Below, piece by piece: positions 7,627 through 15,405 of a stretch of DNA of 22,490 nucleotides. Below the pieces are notes generated by a model. The model was not told the DNA's origin and ran no database searches. It saw only the letters and a list, made by a program, of their open reading frames with translations. The stretch is from Chloroflexota bacterium (lineage in GTDB: Bacteria; Chloroflexota; Dehalococcoidia; Lucifugimonadales; VGZR01). Every line of letters begins with the position of its first letter. Within the stretch, counting starts at the first letter, position 1. A program made the translations under genes and the position numbers. The DNA lies in contig JAQBWG010000005.1 in assembly GCA_027625225.1 (NCBI GenBank), positions 1 to 22,490 on the forward strand, given 5' to 3'.

Positions 7627-9294
7627 GTGGAGAGCCAGTTGCCCAGCGAATCAAAAAGTCAGTGGGAAAAAGAAACCCTGGGGCCGCCTAAAAAGCGCTT
7701 TGGTGAGCGCCAGGAACGGTTCGAGACGACGTCGGGCATCGAAATCGACACGCTTTACACGCTTGGAGATACTGACGGCGCCAGCTATGCCGAAAAGGTC
7801 GGCTACCCCGGCGAGTATCCATACACGCGTGGTGTTCAGCCGAATATGTACCGCGGCAAGGTGTGGACGATGCGGCAGTACGCCGGCCTCGCATCGCCGG
7901 AGGAGTCGAACCGCCGCTACCACTATTTGCTGGACTCCGGCCAGACTGGGCTAAGCGTTGCCTTCGACCTGCCCACCCAGACGGGTTACGACTCGGACCA
8001 TCCGCTGGCTGCAGGCGAGGTCGGACGTTCCGGCGTGCCCATCAGCTCCCTCGCCGATATGGAGGTGCTGTTCGACAGCATCCCCTTGGACAAAGTCAGT
8101 ACGTCTATGACTATCAATGCCACCGGCTCCATCCTCCTTGCTCTGTACATCGCCGTGGCGAAAAAGCAGGGCGTGGGGCGGGATCAGATTAGTGGCACCA
8201 TCCAAAACGATATCCTCAAAGAGTACATCGCACGCGGCACTTACATCTATCCACCTGTGCCCGCCATGCGGCTGGTGACCGATAGCTTCCAGTACTGTTC
8301 AGAGAACGTCCCGAAGTGGAACAGCATCTCCATCAGCGGCTATCACATGCGCGAGGCCGGTGCGACCGCAGTGCAGGAACTGGCTTTCACCTTTTCAAAC
8401 GCTATCGCCTACGTGCAGGCGGCCGTTGACAACGGGCTGAAGGTGGACTCCTTCGCACCGCGGCTGTCCTTCTTCTTCGTGTCCCAAAACGACCTGTTCG
8501 AGGAGGTCGCCAAGTTCCGCGCTGCGCGTCGAATGTGGGCGCACATCATGCGCGAGAGATTCGGTGCCGAAAACCCCAAATCATGGATGCTTCGCTTCCA
8601 TACTCAGACAGCTGGTGTGACCCTTACTGCGCAGCAGCCGGACAACAATGTCGTCCGCACGACGGTACAGGCCCTCGCCGCTATCCTGGGCGGCACTCAA
8701 TCGCTGCATGTGAACTCCAAAGACGAGGCGTTAGCGCTGCCGACCGAAGAGTCGGCGCAGCTTGCTCTCCGCACTCAACAGATACTCGCTCACGAGAGCG
8801 GTGTAACCGAGACGGTAGACCCGCTCGCGGGCTCTTACTACATCGAAAGCCTGACCGACCAGCTTGAGGAAAAGGCCTGGGAATACATCGAACAGATTGA
8901 TGGGATGGGTGGAGCGATGCAGGCGCTCGACGCCGGATTCCAGATGCGCGAGATTCACGAGAGCGCATATAAGCTTCAACAGGAAATCGAGCGCGAAGAT
9001 CGCATCATCGTAGGTGTGAACAAATACATCACGGACGCTCCGCCTATCGCAGACATCCAGCGTATCGAGGCCGAGCAGACCCGCCGTCAGATTGAACGAC
9101 TTCAAAAAGTACGTGCCGAGCGCGATAATACCGTCGTCGAAGCGACTCTGAAGCGACTCGAGTCAGTCGCTCGCGGGACTGAGAATACCGTTCCCGCTAT
9201 TCTCGAGTGCGTGACAGCCTACGCCACCGTCGGCGAGATTGCCGACACTTTTCGTTCCGTCTTCGGCGAATTTGAAGCCGGTGAGGCGATGTGA
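7627..9294 (+). CDS. mcmA1: Methylmalonyl-CoA mutase, large (catalytic) subunit
   Basis: 555 residues, the catalytic TIM-barrel half of a split mutase that converts methylmalonyl-CoA to succinyl-CoA by B12 radical chemistry. The start is a GTG; no ATG precedes the conserved region. Motifs: YPYTRGVQPNMYRGKVW (64-80), TMRQYAG with Tyr85, TIQNDILKEY (191-200) with Gln193, ARGTYIYPP with Arg203, SISGYHM with His240. Tyr85 and Arg203 correspond to Propionibacterium Tyr89 and Arg207, which hold the substrate carboxylate; isobutyryl-CoA mutases have Phe and Gln there, so this is a true methylmalonyl-CoA mutase. The protein lacks a B12-binding domain, which is supplied by the gene at 10891. Operon order is mutase, acyl-CoA dehydrogenase, epimerase, B12 subunit. 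The reactivating G-protein (MeaB) and propionyl-CoA carboxylase are not in the window. Confidence 0.96.
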   Translation: MESQLPSESKSQWEKETLGPPKKRFGERQERFETTSGIEIDTLYTLGDTDGASYAEKVGYPGEYPYTRGVQPNMYRGKVWTMRQYAGLASPEESNRRYHYLLDSGQTGLSVAFDLPTQTGYDSDHPLAAGEVGRSGVPISSLADMEVLFDSIPLDKVSTSMTINATGSILLALYIAVAKKQGVGRDQISGTIQNDILKEYIARGTYIYPPVPAMRLVTDSFQYCSENVPKWNSISISGYHMREAGATAVQELAFTFSNAIAYVQAAVDNGLKVDSFAPRLSFFFVSQNDLFEEVAKFRAARRMWAHIMRERFGAENPKSWMLRFHTQTAGVTLTAQQPDNNVVRTTVQALAAILGGTQSLHVNSKDEALALPTEESAQLALRTQQILAHESGVTETVDPLAGSYYIESLTDQLEEKAWEYIEQIDGMGGAMQALDAGFQMREIHESAYKLQQEIEREDRIIVGVNKYITDAPPIADIQRIEAEQTRRQIERLQKVRAERDNTVVEATLKRLESVARGTENTVPAILECVTAYATVGEIADTFRSVFGEFEAGEAM

Positions 9295-9295
9295 T

Positions 9296-10438
9296 ATGAC
9301 CGATTTGCTTCTTACAGAAGACGAACTGCTGCTCCGGCGCACCGTCCGCGACTTCGCAGACAAGGTGCTTATCCCCAAGGCTGCTGACTACGACCAGCGC
9401 GGTGAATTTCCGCGCGACAACGTTCGTGGCCTCGCTGACCTTGGGCTTTACGGTCTCACGGTGGACGAGCAATACGGAGGCAGCGGAGGAAACTTCGCCC
9501 AGCTCGCTATCGCCTCCGAAGAGGTCGCCCGCGGTTGCGCTTCAACTAGCGTCATTTGGCTGGCTCACCATTCGCTGGGCACCAAGTTCATCGAGAACTT
9601 CGGCTCCGAGGAGCAGAAGAGCGAATACGTCCCGCCGCTGGCTAGCGCCGAAAAGATTGCAGCGTTCGGACTCACCGAGCCTGGCGCAGGCAGCGACGCT
9701 GCTGGTATTCAGACCCGTGCCACCCGTTCCAATGGTCGCTACCTGCTCAACGGCAGCAAGACCTTCATCACCAATGCCGTAGAGGCCGACGTCTTCGTCG
9801 TCATGGCCACCATAGACCCGGCATTGCGCGCCAAAGGCATCACTGGCTTTATCGTCCCTCGCGATGCCAAGGGCTTTACCGTCACCCCGCTCAAGGGCAA
9901 AATGGGCATCCGTGCCTCGTCCACCGCCGAACTACACTTTGAGGACACGCCTGTGCCTATCGAGAATCGAATCGGCGGCGAAGGCGAGGGATTCAGTATG
10001 ATTATGGAACTGCTGGATGCCAGCCGCATCGGCATTGGTGCGCAGGCCGTCGGCATCGCCCAGGGCGCCCTCGAAGCCGCGATATCTTATGCCAAGCAGA
10101 GACAAGCGTTCGGCAAACGGCTGGCCGACATGCAGGCGCTCCAGTTCACCCTTGCCGACATGGCAACGCAGGTGGACGCCGCCCGGCTGTTGGTACGTCG
10201 CGCTGCACAGCTTTTCGACAGCGGAAACCCGTTCGTTGCAGAGGCGGCGATGGCCAAGCTTTACGCCTCACGCGCTGCGGTTGAAGTCGCCGACCGCGCC
10301 CTCCAGTTGCATGGCGGCTCGGGTTACTTCGCGCCTGCTACCGTCGAACGGCTGTATCGTGACGCCAAAGTAACCGAGATTTACGAGGGAACATCCGAGA
10401 TACAGCGTCTTATCATCGCGCGGAACTTACTTGTATGA
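9296..10438 (+). CDS. Acyl-CoA dehydrogenase
   Basis: 380 residues, the normal length, from the ATG at 9296. That ATG lies one base after the mutase stop and behind a GGTGAGG. FAD enzyme forming the 2,3-double bond of an acyl-CoA and passing electrons to electron-transfer flavoprotein. Motifs: GLTEPGAGSD (125-134) at the flavin/substrate site, KQRQAFGK (267-274), LQLHGGSGY (336-344), and IYEGTSEIQR with the catalytic-base position Glu364, as in short-, medium- and branched-short-chain dehydrogenases (isovaleryl and long-chain enzymes place the base elsewhere). Sitting between mutase and epimerase, it probably handles a short or branched acyl-CoA (isobutyryl-, 2-methylbutyryl- or butyryl-like) whose breakdown yields propionyl-CoA; this is inference. 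The epimerase gene overlaps its stop (ATGA). Confidence 0.94.
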   Translation: MTDLLLTEDELLLRRTVRDFADKVLIPKAADYDQRGEFPRDNVRGLADLGLYGLTVDEQYGGSGGNFAQLAIASEEVARGCASTSVIWLAHHSLGTKFIENFGSEEQKSEYVPPLASAEKIAAFGLTEPGAGSDAAGIQTRATRSNGRYLLNGSKTFITNAVEADVFVVMATIDPALRAKGITGFIVPRDAKGFTVTPLKGKMGIRASSTAELHFEDTPVPIENRIGGEGEGFSMIMELLDASRIGIGAQAVGIAQGALEAAISYAKQRQAFGKRLADMQALQFTLADMATQVDAARLLVRRAAQLFDSGNPFVAEAAMAKLYASRAAVEVADRALQLHGGSGYFAPATVERLYRDAKVTEIYEGTSEIQRLIIARNLLV

Positions 10439-10884
10439 CATCAGGTGAAGCAAAAATGACTAGCCCATGCGTTGCACGACACATCAATCACGTAGCCATC
10501 GCGGTGCGGGACATCCAGACGTCGCTCAGTATGTACCAGGGCCTGTTCGGTGCCGGTGATGCGGCTGAGATTGAGGAGATTGCAGATCAGAAGGTGAAGG
10601 CCTGTCTCGTCCGCATCGGTGGCTCACAGATTGAGTTCATACAGCCTACGGACCTTGATTCTGGTGTCGCCAAGTTTATCGAAAAGCGTGGCGAAAGCGT
10701 CCATCACATCTGTTTTGAAGTAGACAAGTTGTCCGAGCGCCTAAAGGCCCTGAAAGCAAGCGGTGTCCAGCTTATAGACGAAAAGCCGCGGCACGGCCTC
10801 TCGGGGCAGATTGCCTTCATCCACCCCAAGTCCACCGGCGGCGTACTTATCGAGCTCGTCGACCAGGATACAGCCAAGAGGTAA
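10435..10884 (+). CDS. mce: Methylmalonyl-CoA epimerase
   Basis: 149 residues, vicinal-oxygen-chelate fold. Interconverts (2S)- and (2R)-methylmalonyl-CoA so that carboxylase product can enter the mutase. Metal ligands fit the family: His19 (HINHVAIAV), Gln65 (SQIEFIQP), His91 (VHHICFEV) and Glu140 (VLIELVD). The first ATG overlaps the dehydrogenase stop (ATGA), which suggests translational coupling. The ATG at 10456 is a good alternative because AGGTGA lies seven bases before it and most family members begin just before the NHVAIAV strand. Six bases separate it from the B12-subunit gene. Glyoxalase-like relatives are the only real alternative, and the operon context argues against them. Confidence 0.95.
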   Translation: MTSGEAKMTSPCVARHINHVAIAVRDIQTSLSMYQGLFGAGDAAEIEEIADQKVKACLVRIGGSQIEFIQPTDLDSGVAKFIEKRGESVHHICFEVDKLSERLKALKASGVQLIDEKPRHGLSGQIAFIHPKSTGGVLIELVDQDTAKR

Positions 10885-10890
10885 CGACAT

Positions 10891-11304
10891 ATGACCACCC
10901 GCACGATACGAGTGCTTGTAGCCAAACCCGGCCTCGACGGACATGACCGAGGCGCCAAGGTCGTCGCACGGGCGCTTCGAGATGCAGGCATGGAGGTCAT
11001 CTACACCGGCATCCGGCAGACACCCGAGATGATTGTCGAGGCGGCGCTGCAAGAAGATGTGGACGTCATTGGCCTGAGCATCCTTTCAGGCGCACACATG
11101 GAGTTGTTCCCCCGCATCTTCGAGGGATTGAAAAAGCATGGGATGGACAACGTCATCATTGTGGCTGGGGGCATCATCCCCGAACACGACCGCCAAACGC
11201 TTGAAGAGATGGGCGTCAAGGCACTATTCGGCCCCGGCACCTCTACTCAGCAGATTGGCGAATTCATCCGCAATGCCGTCGCGGAAAAGGGAATGAAGGC
11301 CTAA
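10891..11304 (+). CDS. mcmA2: Methylmalonyl-CoA mutase, small (cobalamin-binding) subunit
   Basis: 137 residues, a free-standing B12-binding Rossmann-like domain. KPGLDGHDRGAK carries the base-off signature DxHxxG (Asp16, His18, Gly21), with His18 as the lower cobalt ligand. GLSILSG (61-67) and VAGGIIP (91-97) are the two further loops that hold the nucleotide tail. It completes the split mutase encoded at 7627. The ATG follows the epimerase stop by six bases, with GAGGTAACG upstream as ribosome site. It is the last gene of the operon; the next gene is convergent with only 12 bases between stops, and no clear terminator hairpin lies there. Confidence 0.96.
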   Translation: MTTRTIRVLVAKPGLDGHDRGAKVVARALRDAGMEVIYTGIRQTPEMIVEAALQEDVDVIGLSILSGAHMELFPRIFEGLKKHGMDNVIIVAGGIIPEHDRQTLEEMGVKALFGPGTSTQQIGEFIRNAVAEKGMKA

Positions 11305-11316
11305 AATGCCTCTCCG

Positions 11317-11721
11317 CTAGGGAACGAACGGCTCCGGAGCCTCCGGTGAATTCATGTGGTCTTCGATGAATGCAACGATTCTTGCTTCATCATATGCGTC
11401 AAATTTGTCAATGAACGTCCACGCCGTCAGTCCGATACGCGTATCCATGCCTGGATAGGGCGAAACGATAATCTTCGAGTACCTTCGTGCGAACGCCTCC
11501 AGCTGCGACACCAGTTCTGGGCACCCATCGGGACAATTGTAATGGATACCTATGCCCGCATGCTCAAGGTTATGTATCAATACCTCGTCGGGTACGAACT
11601 GCTTGTATACACCCCAGGGAATGGGTGCGTCTGGAGCGCCATAGTGCCAGCCTGAAGTTCCCGGCACAGAATTGTATTCGGGGTGATATTCACCGAACTT
11701 GATATGGAATGTACGCATCAT
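11317..11721 (-). CDS. DUF3105 protein lacking a signal or membrane anchor
   Basis: About 134 residues from an ATG that overlaps the stop of the upstream lipoprotein gene (ATGA), so it is probably translated by coupling. A GTG two codons earlier is also possible. DUF3105 features: YNSVPGTSGWHYG, WGVYKQFVPDE, LIHNLEHAGIGIHYNCPDGCPEL (about 52-74, read in two parts: HNLEHAGIGIHY and NCPDGC) and SPYPGMDTRIGLTAW. The histidines and the acidic HNLEH motif look like a metal or active site, but the family has no established function that I know. Members usually carry an N-terminal membrane helix or lipoprotein signal; here nothing hydrophobic precedes the domain. Either it acts in the cytoplasm, or the anchor was lost and the lipoprotein partner is its counterpart. 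It was probably exported in an ancestor (inference). Confidence 0.83.
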   Translation of the reverse strand: MMRTFHIKFGEYHPEYNSVPGTSGWHYGAPDAPIPWGVYKQFVPDEVLIHNLEHAGIGIHYNCPDGCPELVSQLEAFARRYSKIIVSPYPGMDTRIGLTAWTFIDKFDAYDEARIVAFIEDHMNSPEAPEPFVP

Positions 11722-12572
11722 CGGCACGAACGAACCAGCCCTGCCGGTACGTTCGGCACGACGATTACGACCTCTTTCCCGTAGTCCGAAACTAGTATCT
11801 CGACCTCAAGCTGGGTTGCTCCCGACGAACCTATTTGTTCGAACTGCTGACCAAGCTCAGTCAGGGCCACTTCGCCTACGAGGGTAATCCTCACGATGCG
11901 GAGATTACTTGCATTAAGCCAGACATCTATGGTTGCATCGCCCCCCGACTCCCCGAAAACTCCTGATACGTTCTCCGCGCGAACGTGAAGTACCTCCGTA
12001 CCATTTAGTGTTTCCTGGGCTATGAGCGACAAACTCTCCGCACCGGCGAGAACCGGCACGATGGCCTGCATCGGACCGGAGAGAATCGTAGTGTCCGACT
12101 CGGTCTTCTGCCAGCGCTGAGTTGTAGGATCCTGACTGTAAATGGTATTCCCAACTACTACTACTTGTGTTTCAAAAGCAACGAACCCGAAGCTCACTGA
12201 TAACTCTGCCGTCGAACTGCCAGGAGGCCGAAAATCTCCCACAAGTTTTACCGGAACGGTGACAGGTATCCCAGAAAAACTGGCCTGTAGACTAGCGATC
12301 AATTCAAAATGAAACGAAACGTCGTCCTGCGCTTCCAGGGCGACTTTGACCCGCTCTAAAAGTGCTTCATCCAAAGTCAGGCTGGAATTCTCAGTTTCAC
12401 TACCTCCGTTCGAGGAGTTCTGTGAGGGTGTGGGTGTCGCGGCTGCCTCAGTAGACGCCGCATCTGCCGTCGGCGAGGCCGTACTCTCAGTTGAGGTTTC
12501 ACAAGCCGCGAATGCTGCGACGATAAAAAGAGTAAGGGTCAAGGTTGTTAGTACGCGAAGTAACTTATACAT
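11718..12572 (-). CDS. LprG-like lipoprotein (LppX_LprAFG family), second copy
   Basis: 284 residues. Signal peptide LLRVLTTLTLTLFIVAAFAAC with lipidated Cys24 (lipobox FAAC), then a long Thr/Ser/Ala/Gly linker to about residue 66. The mature domain follows the LprG pattern: VSFHFELIASLQ, GIPVTVPVKLVGDF, strands FVAFETQVVVVGNTIYSQDP and TQRWQK, and late strands DVWLNASNLRIVRITLVG. It is expected on the outer face of the membrane, binding a lipid in a hydrophobic pocket. Unlike the copy at 5362 it has no MFS partner; its downstream neighbour is the DUF3105 gene, overlapping by ATGA. TATAAT six bases before the ATG implies a leaderless message. Confidence 0.82.
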   Translation of the reverse strand: MYKLLRVLTTLTLTLFIVAAFAACETSTESTASPTADAASTEAAATPTPSQNSSNGGSETENSSLTLDEALLERVKVALEAQDDVSFHFELIASLQASFSGIPVTVPVKLVGDFRPPGSSTAELSVSFGFVAFETQVVVVGNTIYSQDPTTQRWQKTESDTTILSGPMQAIVPVLAGAESLSLIAQETLNGTEVLHVRAENVSGVFGESGGDATIDVWLNASNLRIVRITLVGEVALTELGQQFEQIGSSGATQLEVEILVSDYGKEVVIVVPNVPAGLVRSCR

Positions 12573-12578
12573 AACTTG

Positions 12579-12584
12579 ATTATA
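12579..12584 (-). promoter_or_regulatory. -10 box (TATAAT) six bases before the second lipoprotein ATG
   Basis: The minus strand reads TATAAT - CAAGTT - ATG, a perfect -10 box exactly six bases before the start codon, which places the transcript start at the ATG (leaderless). The -35 region is weak (TTGTAG at 18 bases spacing). Confidence 0.55.
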
Positions 12585-12722
12585 GTGACCTATCCAAATT
12601 GTCTACAACGTATTTAGGTGGCTTGAACGCCGCACCGTATTGAATATATACGATGTACTACGCCATATGGTTGTGGTTTGTTACGGATTTAGAGAGCAGT
12701 ATGTTCCCTGTAATAGTTCTTC

Positions 12723-12751
12723 TTGACGTAGGATAAACCCTGAAATAAAGT
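12723..12751 (+). promoter_or_regulatory. Promoter of the DUF177-rpmF-fabD cluster (TTGACG-N17-TAAAGT)
   Basis: TTGACG (12723-12728), a 17-base spacer and TAAAGT (12746-12751). Transcription would start near 12758 and give a leader of about 39 bases. That leader contains CCCG-CTGA-CGGG next to the GGGGTGGAG ribosome site, a short hairpin that could affect start access. The 224-base gap 12573-12796 holds this and the divergent lipoprotein promoter; I see nothing else in it. Confidence 0.6.
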
Positions 12752-12796
12752 GAATTGCTGCAAACGTGGAAGGGAACCCGCTGACGGGGTGGAGAC

Positions 12797-13339
12797 ATGC
12801 ATTTTAACGTTGCTCAATTGTTACAAGAACCAAGCGGTTCAAAAAGAAGCTGTGAATTCAATGAAGACTTGTTCCATTTTGACGGCGACAGCACTGTTCC
12901 GGTTTGGGGTAATGTGGAAATGTTGAGGACCGACGAAAGCATCTGGATAGGGGTCTCGCTGGATTCCAGCATCCCCTCAGAGTGTTCTCGTTGCTTGAAA
13001 GAACTCACCCAGAAGATTCACGTAGAGTTTGACGAAGAATACTTCTCTCGCTACCTAGGGTATACTGAAGACCGTGGCTTGGATGAAATTGACGAGTCCC
13101 AGCACATAGATTACGACAACATACTCGACATAAGTGATGCGGTACATCAGTATCTTTTGACGGCAGTCCCTATGAAGCCTATGTGTCGAGACGACTGTGC
13201 AGGACTTTGTGTAGTTTGTGGCACGGACCTAAATAACAGCACATGTGAGTGTGCGAAGAGTAAAATAGACCCTAGATGGGCAGCCCTAAAGAATTTCACG
13301 ACTGTCCTCCCTGAAACTAGAAATCTATCGGAGAACTAA
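12797..13339 (+). CDS. DUF177 / YceD family protein
   Basis: 180 residues. YceD-family proteins sit beside rpmF in most bacteria and are linked to large-ribosomal-subunit RNA or ribosome assembly. Visible: the ECSRCL knuckle (Cys63, Cys66) at the end of the first strands, an acidic middle, the DISDAVHQYLLTAVPMKP helix, and a C-terminal cluster Cys130, Cys134, Cys138, Cys141, Cys150, Cys152 within CRDDCAGLCVVCGTDLN, the usual metal-binding end. It is followed after three bases by the L32 gene. It heads the housekeeping cluster and carries its promoter. Confidence 0.92.
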   Translation: MHFNVAQLLQEPSGSKRSCEFNEDLFHFDGDSTVPVWGNVEMLRTDESIWIGVSLDSSIPSECSRCLKELTQKIHVEFDEEYFSRYLGYTEDRGLDEIDESQHIDYDNILDISDAVHQYLLTAVPMKPMCRDDCAGLCVVCGTDLNNSTCECAKSKIDPRWAALKNFTTVLPETRNLSEN

Positions 13340-13342
13340 AAC

Positions 13343-13537
13343 ATGCCTCCTCATCCTAAAAAGAAACATTCTAGAAAAAGGCACGGCGACCGGAACTCCC
13401 ACTCCGCAATTGAATCTGCGCACTACGGCGAATGCCCACAGTGCCGCCAGGCAAAGCTGCCCCACCGTGTCTGCCGACACTGCGGCTATTACAACGGCCG
13501 GGAAGTGTTACCTGTGGATGTAACTGAGTCCGAGTAA
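13343..13537 (+). CDS. rpmF: 50S ribosomal protein L32
   Basis: 64 residues, zinc-binding form. The N-terminus MPPHPKKKHSRKRHGDR is the basic rRNA-binding tail. The ribbon cysteines are Cys31, Cys34, Cys44 and Cys47 (GECPQCRQ, HRVCRHCGYYNGREV). GGAGA lies eight bases before the ATG, inside the end of the DUF177 gene. Because all four cysteines are present, this is the zinc-requiring paralogue type. The usual plsX and fabH genes that often follow rpmF are absent; fabD comes next after 60 bases. Confidence 0.97.
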   Translation: MPPHPKKKHSRKRHGDRNSHSAIESAHYGECPQCRQAKLPHRVCRHCGYYNGREVLPVDVTESE

Positions 13538-13597
13538 CTTCCTAATACCTGACGCGGTGACGACCTTTCTGTATAGCTCGACCTCGGTGTTTTTCGC

Positions 13598-14527
13598 ATG
13601 ACTACCGGCAATCTTGCATTCCTATTCCCGGGTCAGGGCTCTCAGGTTGTGGGTATGGGGCACCAGCTTTACGATAGTTCTCCAGCCGCACGACAGGTCT
13701 TCGACCGTATAGATGAAGCCCTTGGTCGTTCCCTCACCCAGATTATGTTCGACGGGCCGGAAGACGTACTCCAGAAAACCATAAACGCACAACCGGCCAT
13801 TATGGCGGTTAGCCTTGCTTCACTTAAGGCACTGGAAGAAAATCTCGGCACTACGCTGTCCCCCTCGTTTCTTGCGGGTCACAGTCTTGGGGAATATACC
13901 GCCCTCCCCATAGCCGGTGCGCTTGACATAGAAAACACTGCCCGGCTCGTGCAGGAGCGTGGTCGCCTCATGCAAATCGCATGCGACCAACGTCCTGGAA
14001 CCATGGCTGCAATCCTTGGGATGGACGAGAGCGTAGTACTGGATATAGCACAGAAGACCGGAACGTATGTCTCAAACATCAACACCGCCGAACAAATTGT
14101 TATCAGCGGAGACGAATCCGGAGTCCTAAAAGCCATGGAGTTAGCAATTGCCGGGGGTGCAAAAAAGGCCATCTCTCTCAAAGTCGGAGGAGCCTTCCAT
14201 TCCGGTCTCATGGAACCTGCCCGTCAGGGTCTGGAAGACGCTGTTAGCAAGCTCCCATTTAGCAATCCTCAAATACCTATCGTGGCCAATTGCACGGGCG
14301 AACCATTGAGCACCGCCGATAGCATCAGAAGCGAACTTGTCGGCCAAATCACCCAATGCGTCCAATGGCGCCGGTCGATCGAGTATATGATTGACGCGGA
14401 TGTCACGCGATTCGTCGAACTTGGACCTGGCAAGGCCCTGGCCGGAATGGTCAAGCGCATCAACAAAGATGTTCCGGTAGTAAGCGTGGGAGACCTCGAC
14501 TCCATTCAAACCTTCACGCTATCCTGA
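13598..14527 (+). CDS. fabD: Malonyl-CoA:ACP transacylase
   Basis: 309 residues, normal length. Transfers malonyl from CoA to acyl carrier protein for fatty-acid synthesis; its partner ACP is encoded 0.6 kb downstream. Motifs: LFPGQGSQ (9-16), GHSLGEY with nucleophile Ser96, QERGRLMQ with the carboxylate-binding Arg121, GAFHSGLM with catalytic His201, and the late ELGPGKALAGM. There is no clear ribosome site before the ATG. Other fatty-acid genes (fabH, fabG, fabF) are not in the window. Confidence 0.96.
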   Translation: MTTGNLAFLFPGQGSQVVGMGHQLYDSSPAARQVFDRIDEALGRSLTQIMFDGPEDVLQKTINAQPAIMAVSLASLKALEENLGTTLSPSFLAGHSLGEYTALPIAGALDIENTARLVQERGRLMQIACDQRPGTMAAILGMDESVVLDIAQKTGTYVSNINTAEQIVISGDESGVLKAMELAIAGGAKKAISLKVGGAFHSGLMEPARQGLEDAVSKLPFSNPQIPIVANCTGEPLSTADSIRSELVGQITQCVQWRRSIEYMIDADVTRFVELGPGKALAGMVKRINKDVPVVSVGDLDSIQTFTLS

Positions 14528-14566
14528 CTTTTCAGTATCCCACTATGACATTTAGAGATTGACTTA

Positions 14567-15082
14567 ATGGACTACTTATCGAAAGAAAACCTGGCCCCTG
14601 CTTCTTCTACCATTAGAAGGCCCCAACATACCTCATCGTCCTCGCACTCAGGTGCTCCCAATAACGCCTTCAGCAGCCGGCACAAAGCCCGGGTACTTGC
14701 TCTTCAAGCCCTGTACGAACTAGACAGCACTGATCATGAGGTTAGAACGGTGTTAGCTGGAGAATCACCTCAGCTGCCACCCTCGGCCAAGAGTCGAGCC
14801 TTCGCCCGCAAGATTGTGCAGGGACTTGTAGAAAAACGAGAGAGCATTGATGAAATCATCGCACGCCACGCACCGAACTGGCCCGTCGATCAGCTACCTA
14901 CTATAGACAGGAATATTCTGCGTATCGCCATTTACGAACTTCTCACCGTTTCAGATACGCCGCCAAAGGTCGCAATCAACGAGGCCGTCGAGCTTGCCAA
15001 AGTGTTCGGCTCCGAAAATTCAGCGAAATTCATCAACGGAGTTCTCGGAGCAGTCGTGGAATCGGAGCATATTGGGGTATAA
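14567..15082 (+). CDS. nusB: Transcription antitermination factor NusB
   Basis: 171 residues. The NusB fold begins at about residue 38 with RHKARVLALQALYELD, continues with FARKIVQGLVEKRESID, then LPTIDRNILRIAIYELL and PPKVAINEAVELAKVFGSENSAKFINGVLG, all typical. It binds boxA RNA with S10 in rRNA antitermination. Odd feature: a 37-residue Ser/His/Pro-rich extension precedes the usual start, with no internal ATG to replace it. The stop codon lies within a TATAAT that may serve the next gene. Confidence 0.94.
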   Translation: MDYLSKENLAPASSTIRRPQHTSSSSHSGAPNNAFSSRHKARVLALQALYELDSTDHEVRTVLAGESPQLPPSAKSRAFARKIVQGLVEKRESIDEIIARHAPNWPVDQLPTIDRNILRIAIYELLTVSDTPPKVAINEAVELAKVFGSENSAKFINGVLGAVVESEHIGV

Positions 15083-15083
15083 T
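15078..15083 (+). promoter_or_regulatory. Possible -10 box of acpP (TATAAT)
   Basis: TATAAT overlaps the nusB stop codon, 39 bases before the acpP ATG. No good -35 is visible at 16-18 bases. It would allow ACP, needed in high amount, to be transcribed apart from fabD-nusB. Confidence 0.35.
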
Positions 15084-15121
15084 TCCTTTTTGTTATTTGA
15101 GAAATTCCTGGAGGTCTGAAA

Positions 15122-15382
15122 ATGTCAAACGTATTAAATCGCGTTCAAGACGTCGTTGCCGACAAGCTAGGCGTTGATAAGGCGGCTGTTGTCGCCGATG
15201 CGAACTTTGTGGACGATTTGAATGCTGACTCACTTGATTTGGTCGAACTCATCATGGCGTTCGAAGAGGAATTCACCACGGACGACACCAAAATCGAGAT
15301 ATCTGATGAAGACGCCGAGAAAATCACCACCGTCCAGCAGGCGATAGATTTCCTCAAGGGTAAAGGGGTCAAAGACTCCTAA
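15122..15382 (+). CDS. acpP: Acyl carrier protein
   Basis: 86 residues, acidic. NADSLDLVELIMAFEEEF holds Ser37, the attachment site of 4'-phosphopantetheine. The flanking helices (VADKLGV, TTVQQAIDFLKG) match the four-helix bundle. GGAGGT stands eight bases before the ATG, the strongest ribosome site in this cluster, in line with high expression. It carries growing acyl chains for fatty-acid synthesis. It is the last gene before a strong stem-loop. Confidence 0.97.
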   Translation: MSNVLNRVQDVVADKLGVDKAAVVADANFVDDLNADSLDLVELIMAFEEEFTTDDTKIEISDEDAEKITTVQQAIDFLKGKGVKDS

Positions 15383-15405
15383 AGCCATAGGCCTTTAAAT
15401 CTGGA

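Noticed and set aside
7627..9294. Isobutyryl-CoA mutase instead of methylmalonyl-CoA mutase
   Set aside because: Tyr85 and Arg203, the carboxylate-binding pair, are both present; isobutyryl-CoA mutases carry Phe and Gln there.
11330..11341. 12-base palindrome GGCTCCGGAGCC between the convergent B12-subunit and DUF3105 genes as a terminator
   Set aside because: It lies inside the DUF3105 coding end (Pro/Glu/Ala codons), has no loop and no T-run.
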